A stretch of 64,000 nucleotides of DNA from Scytonema sp045865695 (GTDB taxonomy: Bacteria; Cyanobacteriota; Cyanobacteriia; Cyanobacteriales; Nostocaceae): positions 96,885-160,884 of the forward strand of contig NZ_BAACAP010000249.1 of the NCBI RefSeq assembly GCF_045865695.1, given 5' to 3'. Under the pieces are notes generated by a model. That model was not told the DNA's origin, made no database searches, and saw only the letters and a list, made by a program, of their open reading frames with translations. The position numbers and the translations under genes are program-made. This document shows positions 1-8,777 of this stretch, in pieces. The stretch's first letter is position 1. Every line of letters begins with the position of its first letter.

Positions 1-1468
1 TAAGAGAAATAGCAATTGTAGGTCGTAACTGAGAGCAAGTTGCTAAAACTTGGTGGATTTCATCTGTTATAAAGTTTTGGAAGAGAGTTTCATCTAGTAT
101 AGAATGACTATCTAGTGTACTAAAAGTTTGCTGAGAAAGAATATAATCGAATCTAGATGCCCATTTTCTAGCCCCAATTCTTGCAGTTATGGAACAATTA
201 TCAATCATAAAAGCAATTCCTTTATGATGCATATAAGGATTGAGAGAATCCACAGCTTCGATAATGGACTCGTTTGCAATTTCAGAGTAGGAATGCCCTT
301 TTTCTTTGAGTAAATGAAGTTGAGCCATCATTGTTGCAATGTAAATTCCTGCAGTGACAGGATGAATAGGAACTCGATAAGATTGTCTATTAGCACGGAC
401 ATTAATACCTGTTTGCCACATAGGAGTACCGTCAATTTTTCCTAGAGGATAAGTTTTGTGACGGTTACTTGCTGCGATTGCACTCCGAATTTCATTTCCA
501 GAAGAAACTTCATCATAAATTTCTTGTAAGATTTCCAAAGCAGGATGATAGGCTGCTAAATAAGCTTTCCTGAAGGTGTCTTTATCTGTCTTATCTAATG
601 ATTCATACACAGCAAGAATTCCTTGCTGAGATATCATTTTGGTAATTGAGCCTGTAATCGATTCTACCGAATAAATATAAGCTTCTTCACGAGAAGAACC
701 ATGACTTATAAACCATCTGTATAGACTTTCTACAATACCGTGAATCGCTCCCAGTAAAATTCCTCTTTCTCCAAAAATATCAGATTTATACTCTGATTCT
801 AGAGTTGTATGAAAAATCACAGGCGAACCAATTGCTACTGCCCAAGCAAGAGCACGATCTGTGGCTTTGCCATCAATATCTTGCTCGATAGCAAAGCTAG
901 AATTAATACCTGCTCCATTAATTTCTTTACCTTGCTCGTAAAGTCGTCTAACTGAAGGTCCCATACCTTTAGGACAAACAGCAATAACATTAATATTTCT
1001 AGGAAAATATTCTCCAACATTTTTCAAATACCCCAATAAAAAACCATGAGATAATCCCAATGTACTTCCCGGACGCATTGCTTTAAAAATTTGCTCTTTA
1101 TTTTCAGCTTGTGCAGCATCAGAAATGAGAAGAATTAATAGGTCTGATTCGGAAATAACTTCATACATTTCCCCCAAAGTCCCATTATACCGAGTAAATC
1201 CAGATTTTTCTGCTGATGAAATAGAAGCAGAATTCTCTCGCAAACCGACTTTAACTTTAATATTACTCCCTGTTAAAGAATCTCTTAAATTCTGAGCTTG
1301 AGCGCGACCTTGAGATGACCAACCAATCACTCCAATTTGCCGAATTCCTTCAAAAGCTTTAGGCAAAAGAGGAAACAGATGTCTTCCTCCGCGAACAATA
1401 TATTCTTCCGTATTAGCTAAAAAAATCTTTTCTTTATCAAAAACTTTTGTACTAAAATCTAAACTCAT
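1..1468 (-). CDS. ilvC: Ketol-acid reductoisomerase, long (plant-like, class II) form, 3' end outside window
   Basis: Catalyses the NADPH- and Mg-dependent second step of branched-chain amino acid synthesis (acetolactate to dihydroxyisovalerate). The frame opens with ATG at 1468 and stays open for 489 codons to the window edge. Visible features are a dinucleotide fold with GWSSQG at residues 49-54, the stretch VCPKGMGPSVRRLY, metal-ligand motif SDIFGERG, and a second ligand region around YSEIANESIIEAVDSLNP near the end. The usual cyanobacterial enzyme is the short class I form of about 330 residues; this one has the two C-terminal helical domains of the long class, and from memory its wording is closest to plastid enzymes. 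Plant enzymes have GWGSQGPAQ, so Gly-to-Ser and Pro-to-Arg changes sit in the cofactor loop. A LysR gene is divergent. Identification is strong; plant-like affinity is recalled, not computed. Confidence 0.9.
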   Translation of the reverse strand, partial: MSLDFSTKVFDKEKIFLANTEEYIVRGGRHLFPLLPKAFEGIRQIGVIGWSSQGRAQAQNLRDSLTGSNIKVKVGLRENSASISSAEKSGFTRYNGTLGEMYEVISESDLLILLISDAAQAENKEQIFKAMRPGSTLGLSHGFLLGYLKNVGEYFPRNINVIAVCPKGMGPSVRRLYEQGKEINGAGINSSFAIEQDIDGKATDRALAWAVAIGSPVIFHTTLESEYKSDIFGERGILLGAIHGIVESLYRWFISHGSSREEAYIYSVESITGSITKMISQQGILAVYESLDKTDKDTFRKAYLAAYHPALEILQEIYDEVSSGNEIRSAIAASNRHKTYPLGKIDGTPMWQTGINVRANRQSYRVPIHPVTAGIYIATMMAQLHLLKEKGHSYSEIANESIIEAVDSLNPYMHHKGIAFMIDNCSITARIGARKWASRFDYILSQQTFSTLDSHSILDETLFQNFITDEIHQVLATCSQLRPTIAISL

Positions 1469-1488
1469 ATGTTCTTCCTCTGATACAA

Positions 1489-1512
1489 TTTTGGATTTTA
1501 GATTTTGGATTA
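1489..1512. repeat. Interspersed AT-rich repeat (TTTTGGATTTTAGATTTTGG type)
   Basis: The same 20-24 bp wording recurs at 3574-3603, 9551-9570 and 56121-56140, always between genes. This copy lies just upstream of the reductoisomerase start. No function is evident; it behaves like a dispersed intergenic repeat. Confidence 0.7.
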
Positions 1513-1525
1513 AGAAAGCTTTCTC

Positions 1526-1558
1526 TTATCCGCGTCCATCAGCTACAGGCTGCGGTTC
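1526..1558. repeat. Partial copy of a dispersed inverted-repeat element
   Basis: Contains GCGTCCATCAGCTACAGGCTGCGGTT, split here at GCGTCCATC / AGCTACAGGC / TGCGGTT. It matches the interior of the element at 37831-37937 and the copy at 54334-54403. It sits in the promoter interval between the reductoisomerase and LysR genes. Confidence 0.6.
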
Positions 1559-1568
1559 AAAATTAACC

Positions 1569-1599
1569 ACAGTTGAAAAATAACTGTTAATTTTTAACA
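1569..1599. promoter_or_regulatory. Two overlapping inverted repeats between LysR and reductoisomerase genes
   Basis: ACAGTT-N7-AACTGT spans 1569-1587 and TGTTAA-N3-TTAACA spans 1585-1599, sharing three bases. They lie in the 203-bp divergent interval, where a LysR-type operator would be expected. Neither is a textbook T-N11-A site, so operator function is inference from position and symmetry. Confidence 0.35.
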
Positions 1600-1671
1600 T
1601 ACGGGTTATTTTTTTCACTGTCCAACACATTTTTCACAAGCAATTAACACTTAAAAAGTTCAAATCGGATT

Positions 1672-2559
1672 ATGGAACTGAGACATTTACGCTACTTTGT
1701 CGTCATAGCAGAGGAACTGCACTTCGGTCGTGCTGCAGAACGACTGCACATGACTCAGCAACCTCTCAGCCAACAAATTCGTCAACTAGAAGCAGAGATA
1801 GGTGTGCTATTGTTCCACCGCACTAAACGTCGAGTCCAGTTAACAGAAGCAGGAAAAGCATTTTTGGAGGAAGCGCGTCAGATCTTGCATAAAGCATCTC
1901 AGGCGGTAGAGATAGCAAAGCAAGTTGCTCGTGGAGAAAACGGTAAACTAACAGTAGGATTCTCTGGTTTTGCTACCTATAGTCTTTTGCCCAAAGTTTT
2001 GAGGATATTTCGAGAGCAGTTTCCGCTAGTGGAACTAGAATTGGAAGAGATGACATCTAGCGCTCAAGTTCAAGCTTTGCAACATCATCAAATTCACCTT
2101 GGTTTGATGATTCCACCCATACCCGGTACAGAGTTCGTTCAAGAATCAATCCTACGCGAGCCATTGGTCGTAATTTTGCCAGAAACCCATCCACTTGCTA
2201 CGCAACCAGAGTTAAAATTATCTGCACTCGCTAATGAGTCCTTCATTTTGGTCTCTCGCCATCTCGAACCGGGCTATTACGATTTATGTATCAGTTTATT
2301 CCAACAAGCTGGTTTTAGCCCTAAAGTTGTTCAAAAAGCAAGCCAGAAGCAGACAATTCTCGGTCTTGTGTCTGCTGACATGGGTGTTTCCCTTGCACCT
2401 GCTTCCATCCGCAACATTCATAGAACCGGGGTAGTCTATACAACTCTCAGTCCCTTAAATGTAGAAGTAGAGTTAATGGCAGTTTGGCGACAGGATGAAA
2501 CTTCTACTGTTTTACAGACGTTTGTTCGCGTTATTCGAGAAATTAGGTTTCAGAAATAG
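1672..2559 (+). CDS. LysR-family transcriptional regulator
   Basis: A 295-residue LysR regulator. Residues 1-60 form the winged helix-turn-helix (MELRHLRYFVVIAEELHFGR, then the LSQQIRQLE recognition-helix region). The remainder is the two-lobed periplasmic-binding-protein-like effector domain, with the typical GKLTVGFSG opening near residue 94. Length is normal for the family. It is transcribed away from the reductoisomerase gene, the arrangement known for E. coli ilvY-ilvC, so control of that gene by an acetohydroxy-acid or related ligand is a reasonable inference but not visible in the sequence. The effector cannot be read. It converges on the diguanylate cyclase gene, with only 22 bp between the stops. 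Confidence 0.9.
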   Translation: MELRHLRYFVVIAEELHFGRAAERLHMTQQPLSQQIRQLEAEIGVLLFHRTKRRVQLTEAGKAFLEEARQILHKASQAVEIAKQVARGENGKLTVGFSGFATYSLLPKVLRIFREQFPLVELELEEMTSSAQVQALQHHQIHLGLMIPPIPGTEFVQESILREPLVVILPETHPLATQPELKLSALANESFILVSRHLEPGYYDLCISLFQQAGFSPKVVQKASQKQTILGLVSADMGVSLAPASIRNIHRTGVVYTTLSPLNVEVELMAVWRQDETSTVLQTFVRVIREIRFQK

Positions 2560-2581
2560 ATGATTTGAGAATGTGTCTATC

Positions 2582-3541
2582 TTATATTGTAATCTTACTA
2601 TCAGCAACAACTAAGTTACGCCCTTGATTTTTAGCTTGATAAAGTGCTGCATCTGCTCGTTGAATAATAAGTTCGACAGTGCTATCTTCTAATTTGTAAC
2701 TACTGACTCCTATACTTACTGTAATTGATATCATTTTTTCATGATAAGAAATAATTAATTTTTCAATATTTTTTCTAATTCGTTCGGCGATTGTTATTGC
2801 TGTATCAAGATCGGTCTCTGGTAATAATAATAAAAATTCTTCTCCTCCAAATCGTCCAAATGAATCTATTTTGCGTAGAGAACTTGTAACAGTTGGCACT
2901 AAAGCCTGAAGTACAGCATCTCCAACAGTATGCCCGTAACTATCGTTAATTCGTTTGAAGCGATCGATATCAATCATAAATATAGAAAAAGCCTGCTGAT
3001 ATCTTTGAGCGCGTTGAAATTCCATTTCCGCTTGCTTGTATAGATAACGTCGATTCCAAATTCCAGTTAGCGGATCGGTGATAGCTAATTCTTCTAATTC
3101 TTTTACTAATTTTCCTCGAACTAAAAGAGCTTTTTTCAATTCTTCTTGCTTTGATTTCAATTTTAAATGAGTTCGGACGCGAGCCAAAAGTTCAAACATA
3201 TCAAATGGTTTAGTGATGTAATCAACCGCACCTTTATCAAAAGCATCAAGTAATTTTTCTTTCTCGCGATTAGCTGTCAGAAAAATCACTGGAATTTCTG
3301 CTAACTTGGGATCGGCTTTGAGTTGTTCGCACACTAATAATCCACTTATATCCGGCATGATTAAGTCTAAGAGAATAAGATCGGGAACGATTATTTGAAC
3401 TTGTTCTAGAGCTTCCCGTCCGCTAGAAGCCAAGGCTGTTTTATAACCTACTCGCCTTAAGATTGCTCCAAGACTTTCTAAATTTTGTTTCATATCATCA
3501 ACAATCAAAATTAAATAATTACTGGTTTGAAACAAAGTCAT
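2582..3541 (-). CDS. Response regulator with GGDEF domain (PleD-like diguanylate cyclase)
   Basis: Predicted to make cyclic di-GMP when phosphorylated. The receiver covers residues 8-125, with acidic pair D15-D16, phospho-acceptor D59, T89 and K111. A short helical linker leads to the GGDEF domain at about 155-315. The active-site motif is GGEEF at 232-236. An RxxD inhibitory site (RKID, 223-226) lies exactly five residues upstream, so product feedback inhibition is expected. All residues needed for activity are present. It is followed on the same strand by no close partner and lies 427 bp downstream of the hybrid-kinase gene, so co-transcription with that operon is possible but not assured. 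The cognate kinase could be one of those at 3969-8143. Confidence 0.92.
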   Translation of the reverse strand: MTLFQTSNYLILIVDDMKQNLESLGAILRRVGYKTALASSGREALEQVQIIVPDLILLDLIMPDISGLLVCEQLKADPKLAEIPVIFLTANREKEKLLDAFDKGAVDYITKPFDMFELLARVRTHLKLKSKQEELKKALLVRGKLVKELEELAITDPLTGIWNRRYLYKQAEMEFQRAQRYQQAFSIFMIDIDRFKRINDSYGHTVGDAVLQALVPTVTSSLRKIDSFGRFGGEEFLLLLPETDLDTAITIAERIRKNIEKLIISYHEKMISITVSIGVSSYKLEDSTVELIIQRADAALYQAKNQGRNLVVADSKITI

Positions 3542-3968
3542 AAAAAATTTTCCTCAACTAATAAACTATATAATTTTGGATTTTAGATTTTGGATTTTAG
3601 ATTAAAAAACCTTTGCCCGAACTAAATTTCTACCTACGCCCTGTCGCAATTGTAATTATTATAAATTGGTAGTAAAATGTGTATATCAAAATTGAAAAAA
3701 AAGTCATTTATGATTGGGAATTAATTTTCTAATTCCCAATCTCTATCCCCTCATCTTTCTTTTCAAGTCAGTCGAGCGCCGGGAAATCCTACGACCTAGT
3801 ATGAAAATAATTCTTTTCCAAAGCCCAATGCCCAATGCCCTATTTTCAAGTTAGTCCTTTCCAAAAATCTTTAATGCCAGCTGCACCCTGTTTATACTAG
3901 AATAATAAGGCTATTGAGATGTCCTTTATCAACTGTTTTAACCACAATATAACAAGAACTGAGCGAGA
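3542..3968. other. Intergenic interval with repeats, no gene
   Basis: Holds a copy of the AT-rich repeat (3574-3603), a hairpin at 3712-3741, and at about 3776-3850 a stretch that recurs inverted and diverged at about 8553-8635. No open frame with coding character was seen. Confidence 0.6.
3712..3741 (-). terminator. 12-bp perfect hairpin downstream of the hybrid-kinase gene
   Basis: GATTGGGAATTA and TAATTCCCAATC flank a 6-nt loop. Read on the minus strand, a run of eight T follows about 10 nt after the stem. The delay makes this a weak intrinsic terminator candidate for the 3969-8143 operon; it could also be an intergenic palindrome. Confidence 0.35.
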
Positions 3969-6266
3969 TTAAGTTGTCAGTAAGACATCTCGCAAAATAT
4001 TGAGCAATATCCTTGCTGTGAAAGGTTTTGGCAAGAACTCTTGGATGCGAAGACTTTTCTTTTGAGCTATTGTCCAATTGCTCATTAGCCCACTCGTTGC
4101 AATAATTCGTACCTGTGGATTCATGCGTTGCAACGTCAGAATTGTGGTAGAACCATCCATACCGGGCATCATCAGGTCTATCAATACCACACCGATCTTT
4201 CCCTTGTACTGAGCGTAGAGTGCAAGTGTTTCAATTCCATCACTGGCAGTTAAAACTCTGTAATTATGGCTCTCCAAGGTTGTTTTAGCAATTTCACAGA
4301 TTGTAGCTTCGTCATCTACTACCAAAATTAATTCGCCATGACCGTGGAATAACTCTCCATCAGTTGTTGCTGGAGTTTCCGTAACTTGGCTGCTTGGCAA
4401 ATATACCTTAAAGCGACTTCCTTTTCCTACTTGACTGTATACATTCACAAAACCACCGTGTCTTTTAACAATACCCATGGCGGTAGAAAGCCCTAGTCCA
4501 GTTCCTTGACCCAAGTCTTTAGTGGTAAAAAAAGGATCGAAAATACGGTCTATAATTTCTGGTGAAATGCCCGTTCCTGTATCAGCAATAGTAATGACGA
4601 CGTAAGAACCGACTCTAGCATCTACGTACATTCGAGCATAGTTTTCATCCATCCAAAGGTTTTCGGCACTAATACAGAGCGTACCGCCATTGGGCATAGC
4701 ATCGCGAGCATTGACACAAAGATTCATTAACACCTGATGAAGATGAGTTGCATCTGCACAAACAGTCCAAAGATCTGACACTATATGAGTTTGGGTTTCT
4801 ATGGATTTTGGAAAAGTTCGTTGAGCAACTTGGGCAACATCTAAAAGTAAATGCCGAATCTGAACAACGGTGTAACTCCCTTCCGTTCCGCGACTAAAGG
4901 ACAAAATTTGCTTGACTAGCTCAGCACCACGTTTACTACTATCCTCTAACATCTTTAGTAGTTGCCGAGTGTTCTCATCAACGTTGGGAAATTTAAGAGA
5001 CAGTAATTGAGCAACTGCTAAAATCGGAGTCAGAATATTATTGAAGTCGTGAGCAATCCCGCTTGCGAGAGTCCCTAAGCTTTCGAGTCGCTGAGTTCGT
5101 AAAAATTGTGCTTCAAGTTGTTTTTTTTCTGTAATATTTGTACTGACAGTGAGAATAAATTTAGGGTTGTCAACTTCATCAAGTACAAGCGTCCAACGAC
5201 TTTCAACGATAATCTGTTTACCGTCTTTCGTGACTTGCTGCAACTCACCTTGCCACTGACCCTCTTTGACTAGTTTTGTTTGTATGTCTTCAAATTGCGG
5301 CAAAGTTTCCTCAGATTCGTACAGAAGTTCGGCAGCACTCTTACCAAGGGCTTCCGGCGCGTCCCATCCATACAAGCGCTCAGCCCCTTTATTCCAGAAT
5401 AAGAAGTGGTACTCTAAATCTTGAACAAAAATTGCATCAGTGGTAACGTCTAATAAGGCAGCTTGTTCTCGGATTTGTTGTTCTGCTTGCTTGCGATCGC
5501 TAATGTCTTCTGCAATTCCAACAACTCGGTAAGGTTCGCCAAATTTATCTCTGATAGGGAAACCCCGGTCGCGTATCCATCGCAATGACCCATCCGGTCT
5601 GATGATGCGATACTCCTCATCATAAGTCCCTCGTAATGACTGCTCAAAAAAGACTGTCTGCACTCGTTGCCGATCTTGGGGATGAATCGCTTCTATCCAT
5701 TCCATAAAGTTAGCATACAAGCGATCGCAAGAGCGTCCCCAAATATTTTCGTAAGAGTGACTAGCATAGAGCAGCTTTCTCTCTACGGGATCTGACATCC
5801 AGAAGACCATCTCGTTAATGTTCTCTGCCAATTGACGAAACCGCTCTTCACTTTCCTGTAGAGCCCGTTCCGCACTTTGCCGTTTGTGTCGAGCGAGAAC
5901 TTCCCGTAACTCTCGCTCGACTGCAGGGACTAAGCGAGTTAGATTACCTTTTATTATGTAGTCGTGCGCTCCTGCTTTCATGGCAGCAACAGCAATATCT
6001 TCTCCAATGGTACCGGAGACAATAATAAACGGTAAATCTAAGTTTCGGCTCTGGAGAAGTTTTAGAGCTTCTGGGGCGCTGAAAGCAGGCAGATTATAGT
6101 CTGCAATTACGATATCCCATTGTTGGCGATCGAGAGCAGCGTGCATTGCTGTCGGAGTATCTACTCGAACGTAGTCCAGAGTATAACCACCCCGACGCAG
6201 TTCTCTCAAGACTAAGAAAGTATCATCTTCTGAATCCTCAACAATGAGAATATGTAGGTGAGACAT
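3969..6266 (-). CDS. Hybrid sensor histidine kinase: receiver-PAS-PAS-HisKA-HATPase-receiver
   Basis: A soluble 765-residue phosphorelay protein with no membrane segment. An N-terminal receiver (D56 in the VIADYNLP motif) is followed by two PAS domains (about 140-265 and 268-385), a dimerisation/phospho-acceptor domain with GIAHDFNNI (H406), an ATPase domain with DTGTGI and GQGTGLGLS boxes, and a C-terminal receiver (VLIDLMMPGMDG). HDFNN marks the subfamily common in bacterial hybrid kinases. The start is 12 bp after the stop of the Rcp1-like gene, so the two are almost certainly co-transcribed with the upstream GAF kinase. The N-terminal receiver could accept phosphate from that kinase, giving a three-protein relay. 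The signal bound by the PAS domains is not readable. Confidence 0.92.
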   Translation of the reverse strand: MSHLHILIVEDSEDDTFLVLRELRRGGYTLDYVRVDTPTAMHAALDRQQWDIVIADYNLPAFSAPEALKLLQSRNLDLPFIIVSGTIGEDIAVAAMKAGAHDYIIKGNLTRLVPAVERELREVLARHKRQSAERALQESEERFRQLAENINEMVFWMSDPVERKLLYASHSYENIWGRSCDRLYANFMEWIEAIHPQDRQRVQTVFFEQSLRGTYDEEYRIIRPDGSLRWIRDRGFPIRDKFGEPYRVVGIAEDISDRKQAEQQIREQAALLDVTTDAIFVQDLEYHFLFWNKGAERLYGWDAPEALGKSAAELLYESEETLPQFEDIQTKLVKEGQWQGELQQVTKDGKQIIVESRWTLVLDEVDNPKFILTVSTNITEKKQLEAQFLRTQRLESLGTLASGIAHDFNNILTPILAVAQLLSLKFPNVDENTRQLLKMLEDSSKRGAELVKQILSFSRGTEGSYTVVQIRHLLLDVAQVAQRTFPKSIETQTHIVSDLWTVCADATHLHQVLMNLCVNARDAMPNGGTLCISAENLWMDENYARMYVDARVGSYVVITIADTGTGISPEIIDRIFDPFFTTKDLGQGTGLGLSTAMGIVKRHGGFVNVYSQVGKGSRFKVYLPSSQVTETPATTDGELFHGHGELILVVDDEATICEIAKTTLESHNYRVLTASDGIETLALYAQYKGKIGVVLIDLMMPGMDGSTTILTLQRMNPQVRIIATSGLMSNWTIAQKKSLRIQEFLPKPFTARILLNILRDVLLTT

Positions 6267-6278
6267 TGTTATTACTCC

Positions 6279-6722
6279 CTAAACAGGTGGTGGTTCATTT
6301 ATCAAGAGCCAATACATGCCCAATTGCCGAATCGCCTCTGAAAACTGAAGAAAATCAACAGGTTTGCGGATATAGCTGTTGCATCCGAGGCTGTAGCTAT
6401 CGAGCATATCTCGTTCTTCGTTAGAAGTGGTTAGAATCACCACGGGTAGAAGTTTAGTCCGTTCGTCTTCCCGCAAACGACGCAAAACTTCTATACCATC
6501 AACCCGAGGCAATTTTAGATCTAGCAAAATCACTGAAGGTTTGACACTGATATCTCGTTCGGTATAAGAACCCATACCAAATAAGTAATCTAAAGCTTCA
6601 ACCCCATCGCGAGCTACCACGATTTCATTGCGGATGTGATTGCGCTTTAGCGCTCTAATAGTTAGCTCTTCGTCATCTGGATTATCCTCCACCAAAAGAA
6701 TTGTTTTAGAATTTTCGCTCAT
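6279..6722 (-). CDS. Single-domain response regulator, Rcp1-like
   Basis: A 147-residue stand-alone receiver of the kind paired with cyanobacterial phytochromes. It has the acidic cluster in VEDNPDDEE, phospho-acceptor D68 (LLDLKLPRVDG), the TTS motif at 98-100 and K120. The ATG at 6722 was chosen because it overlaps the kinase stop as ATGA and is preceded by a strong GGAGG-type ribosome site. The frame could open at 6791, but that extension lies wholly inside the kinase gene. The overlap implies translational coupling and equal production of kinase and regulator, the usual Cph1-Rcp1 arrangement. It has no output domain and presumably passes phosphate on, perhaps to the hybrid kinase. Confidence 0.92.
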   Translation of the reverse strand: MSENSKTILLVEDNPDDEELTIRALKRNHIRNEIVVARDGVEALDYLFGMGSYTERDISVKPSVILLDLKLPRVDGIEVLRRLREDERTKLLPVVILTTSNEERDMLDSYSLGCNSYIRKPVDFLQFSEAIRQLGMYWLLINEPPPV

Positions 6723-8143
6723 GTCTTTACCTCCTCCGGGACTAATGTGAAGTAAAAAGTAGCTCCCCGTTCCACTTCTGCTTCTACCCATATCCGACCT
6801 CCATGACGATGTACGATACGATGAACCGTTGCCAGTCCGATCCCATTGCCTGGAAAGTCGTTCATATTGTGCAATCTCTGGAAAGGACCAAATAACTTGT
6901 GAGCGTAGGTCATATCAAAGCCCGCACCGTTATCTCGAACATAGTAAATAGGCATACCTTTTTCAGAAATCGTCATTCCAAACTCAATTCGCGGGCGAGG
7001 GTGCTTGGAGGTAAATTTCCAAGCATTATTGAGTAGATTCTCTAATAACACTCGTAGTAAACGGCTATCTCCTTGCGCTGTTAGCCCTGTTTGAATCGCA
7101 AACTCTATCTCCCGTTTTGGCTGGCTTTGCTGTAATTCGGTACAAATATCACTCGCTAACCGACTCAGATCGACAAGTTCTAAGTACATATCGCTGCGCG
7201 TGACACGAGATAGGTTGAGGAGGTCATCAATTAATTGCCCCATCCGTTGAGTCGCGGCTCGAATTCGCCGCACGTGATTTTGCCCGCTTGGGTTCAGCAT
7301 ATCGTAGCAGTCTTCCACTAAAGCTTGACTGAAGCCATCAATACTGCGTAAAGGAGCTCGTAAGTCATGTGAAACAGAATAGCTAAAAGCTTCCAACTCC
7401 TTATTAACTGCCTGTAGTTCTACAAGCGATCTTTGCAATTCCTGATTCAACAATTGAACGGCTTGCTCGGCTTGCTGGCGTTCTAGCACTTTTGCCTGTA
7501 GGTCTACTAAAAGTTCTGTATGCTGGAGGGCTATTGCTAAATGACTGGCTATTTGAGTGGCAAACTCAATTTCTGTTGCTTGCCATTCTCGCGGTTCGCT
7601 GCACTGGTGAATACAGAGCAATCCCCACAGATGCTGACCCTGTAATAGCGGTACGACTAAGTTTGCCCGGACTTGAAATTGAGCAAGAATCTGAATATGA
7701 CAATCGCTCAGCCCATAATTGTAAATATCCGCCACTGCCTGAATTTGACCTTGTTGATAATGGGTTGCAAACTGGTCTCCAAAGCAGCGATCGCGAATTT
7801 TTTGAGCCATGGCTGACCCAAAAGCTGGATCTACGTCTTCAGAAACAAATTCTCCATCATTCCAGCCTGAATCGGGGTAGAAGCGAAACATCCCCACACG
7901 ATCTGCTTTTAAAAGTTGGCGAACCTCAGTTGCAGTCGCTTGAAAAATTTTTTCAGTATTGAGAGGTTCTCGCAGACGAGCAATTACCCGGAACAATGCT
8001 TTGTATTGCTCCACCAATAAATGTGCCCGATTGATTTCCCGTTCCACTTGTTGAAGTTCTTCTGCCAGAATCTGCTTGAGCATTTGAAATGCCGCTTCAT
8101 CTCGACATAAGTTTTGCAACCTTGCCAATACCACTGGATTCAT
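6719..8143 (-). CDS. Histidine kinase with phytochrome-superfamily GAF domain (putative DXCF cyanobacteriochrome)
   Basis: A 474-residue soluble kinase: helical N-terminus, GAF (about 55-212), coiled coil, HisKA with SYSVSHDLRAPL (H259), and an ATPase domain with DNGAGF and GNGIGLATVHRIV. The GAF contains C148-H149, the position of the bilin-linking Cys-His of cyanobacteriochromes. It also contains D118-R-C120-F121, a DXCF motif 28 residues earlier. From memory that is the spacing between the two chromophore cysteines of TePixJ. If a bilin is bound, a blue/green or similar dual-cysteine photocycle is expected; without one, it is an ordinary GAF kinase. It is first in an operon with an Rcp1-like receiver (ATGA overlap) and a hybrid kinase. 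Confidence 0.85.
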   Translation of the reverse strand: MNPVVLARLQNLCRDEAAFQMLKQILAEELQQVEREINRAHLLVEQYKALFRVIARLREPLNTEKIFQATATEVRQLLKADRVGMFRFYPDSGWNDGEFVSEDVDPAFGSAMAQKIRDRCFGDQFATHYQQGQIQAVADIYNYGLSDCHIQILAQFQVRANLVVPLLQGQHLWGLLCIHQCSEPREWQATEIEFATQIASHLAIALQHTELLVDLQAKVLERQQAEQAVQLLNQELQRSLVELQAVNKELEAFSYSVSHDLRAPLRSIDGFSQALVEDCYDMLNPSGQNHVRRIRAATQRMGQLIDDLLNLSRVTRSDMYLELVDLSRLASDICTELQQSQPKREIEFAIQTGLTAQGDSRLLRVLLENLLNNAWKFTSKHPRPRIEFGMTISEKGMPIYYVRDNGAGFDMTYAHKLFGPFQRLHNMNDFPGNGIGLATVHRIVHRHGGRIWVEAEVERGATFYFTLVPEEVKT

Positions 8144-8376
8144 TGGTCAACTCGTTAAGTCAGGACATTGCTGAAAGTCTCAGCTAAACACTTCAATTAG
8201 CCAAGTTAGATAGATGCCTAGAATGTCACAAGTCAGATAAGCAGAGGTCAAAGGGCAGAAGAGAAAGATCTTGGGAGAGGAGTAAAATAGTAAGTTAAAA
8301 ACGTCATTACATAATACACTGTATGTGACTCAAGCTTTTTTAAGTTTTTTATAGAGTCGTCAGCCATTTTGAAAAT

Positions 8377-8394
8377 CCTCACAATTTCCTCAAC
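8377..8394 (+). promoter_or_regulatory. Phased direct repeat CCTCACA-N4-CCTCAAC
   Basis: Two heptamers start 11 bp apart. The same design recurs at 8760, 9010 (inverted) and 9442. An 11-bp phase is what OmpR/PhoB-type response-regulator dimers read on DNA; the regulator is unknown. Confidence 0.35.
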
Positions 8395-8641
8395 TTTTTC
8401 AGATAAGTTTAGAATGTGGATATTGTGCTATTTGGAAACATATTCAAGTTATATCTAAAATCGGGTTAGGATTATGAACAATCTTTTCTCTGAGATCTCT
8501 CCTTCATTTGTCATTATTTTTTGGGAGGTTTAATAACCTCATCTTTGCTGTCTAGAAAATACAGCATTGGGCATTCGGAAAGAATTATTTTTATACTTGG
8601 TTGTGGGATTTTCCCGCAATTAGCTCTCTAGAAAATAGGGC

Positions 8642-8695
8642 GTAGGTAGGGCTAAAGCCCACCAATATTGAATGGTAGGCTTTAGCCCTACCTAC
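8642..8695. repeat. Palindrome with 18-bp perfect arms
   Basis: GTAGGTAGGGCTAAAGCC at 8642-8659 is the exact reverse complement of 8678-8695, around an 18-nt centre that is itself partly self-complementary. It is flanked on the right by A7, the wrong polarity for a plus-strand terminator. It is probably a dispersed palindromic element. Confidence 0.7.
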
Positions 8696-8759
8696 AAAAA
8701 AACTCAATATTCTTTATAACCGAAAAAATACTTATTAAGTTATTTGAACTCAGTATAAA

Positions 8760-8777
8760 CCTCACAAGTTCCTCACA
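8760..8777 (+). promoter_or_regulatory. Phased direct repeat CCTCACA-N4-CCTCACA
   Basis: The best of the four copies: two identical heptamers 11 bp apart. It resembles a response-regulator box by phase; the target transcript is not evident. Confidence 0.4.

Noticed and set aside
6723..6791. Upstream extension of the Rcp1-like gene
   Set aside because: It lies inside the kinase coding sequence; the internal ATG with strong ribosome site and ATGA overlap is clearly better.
7492..7962. 156-codon plus-strand frame opposite the GAF kinase
   Set aside because: The minus-strand kinase is unambiguous, and the opposite frame has no domain-like features.
8642..8695. Large palindrome considered as a terminator
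   Set aside because: The adenine run lies on the wrong side for the plus strand, and no minus-strand gene ends there; better treated as a dispersed palindrome.
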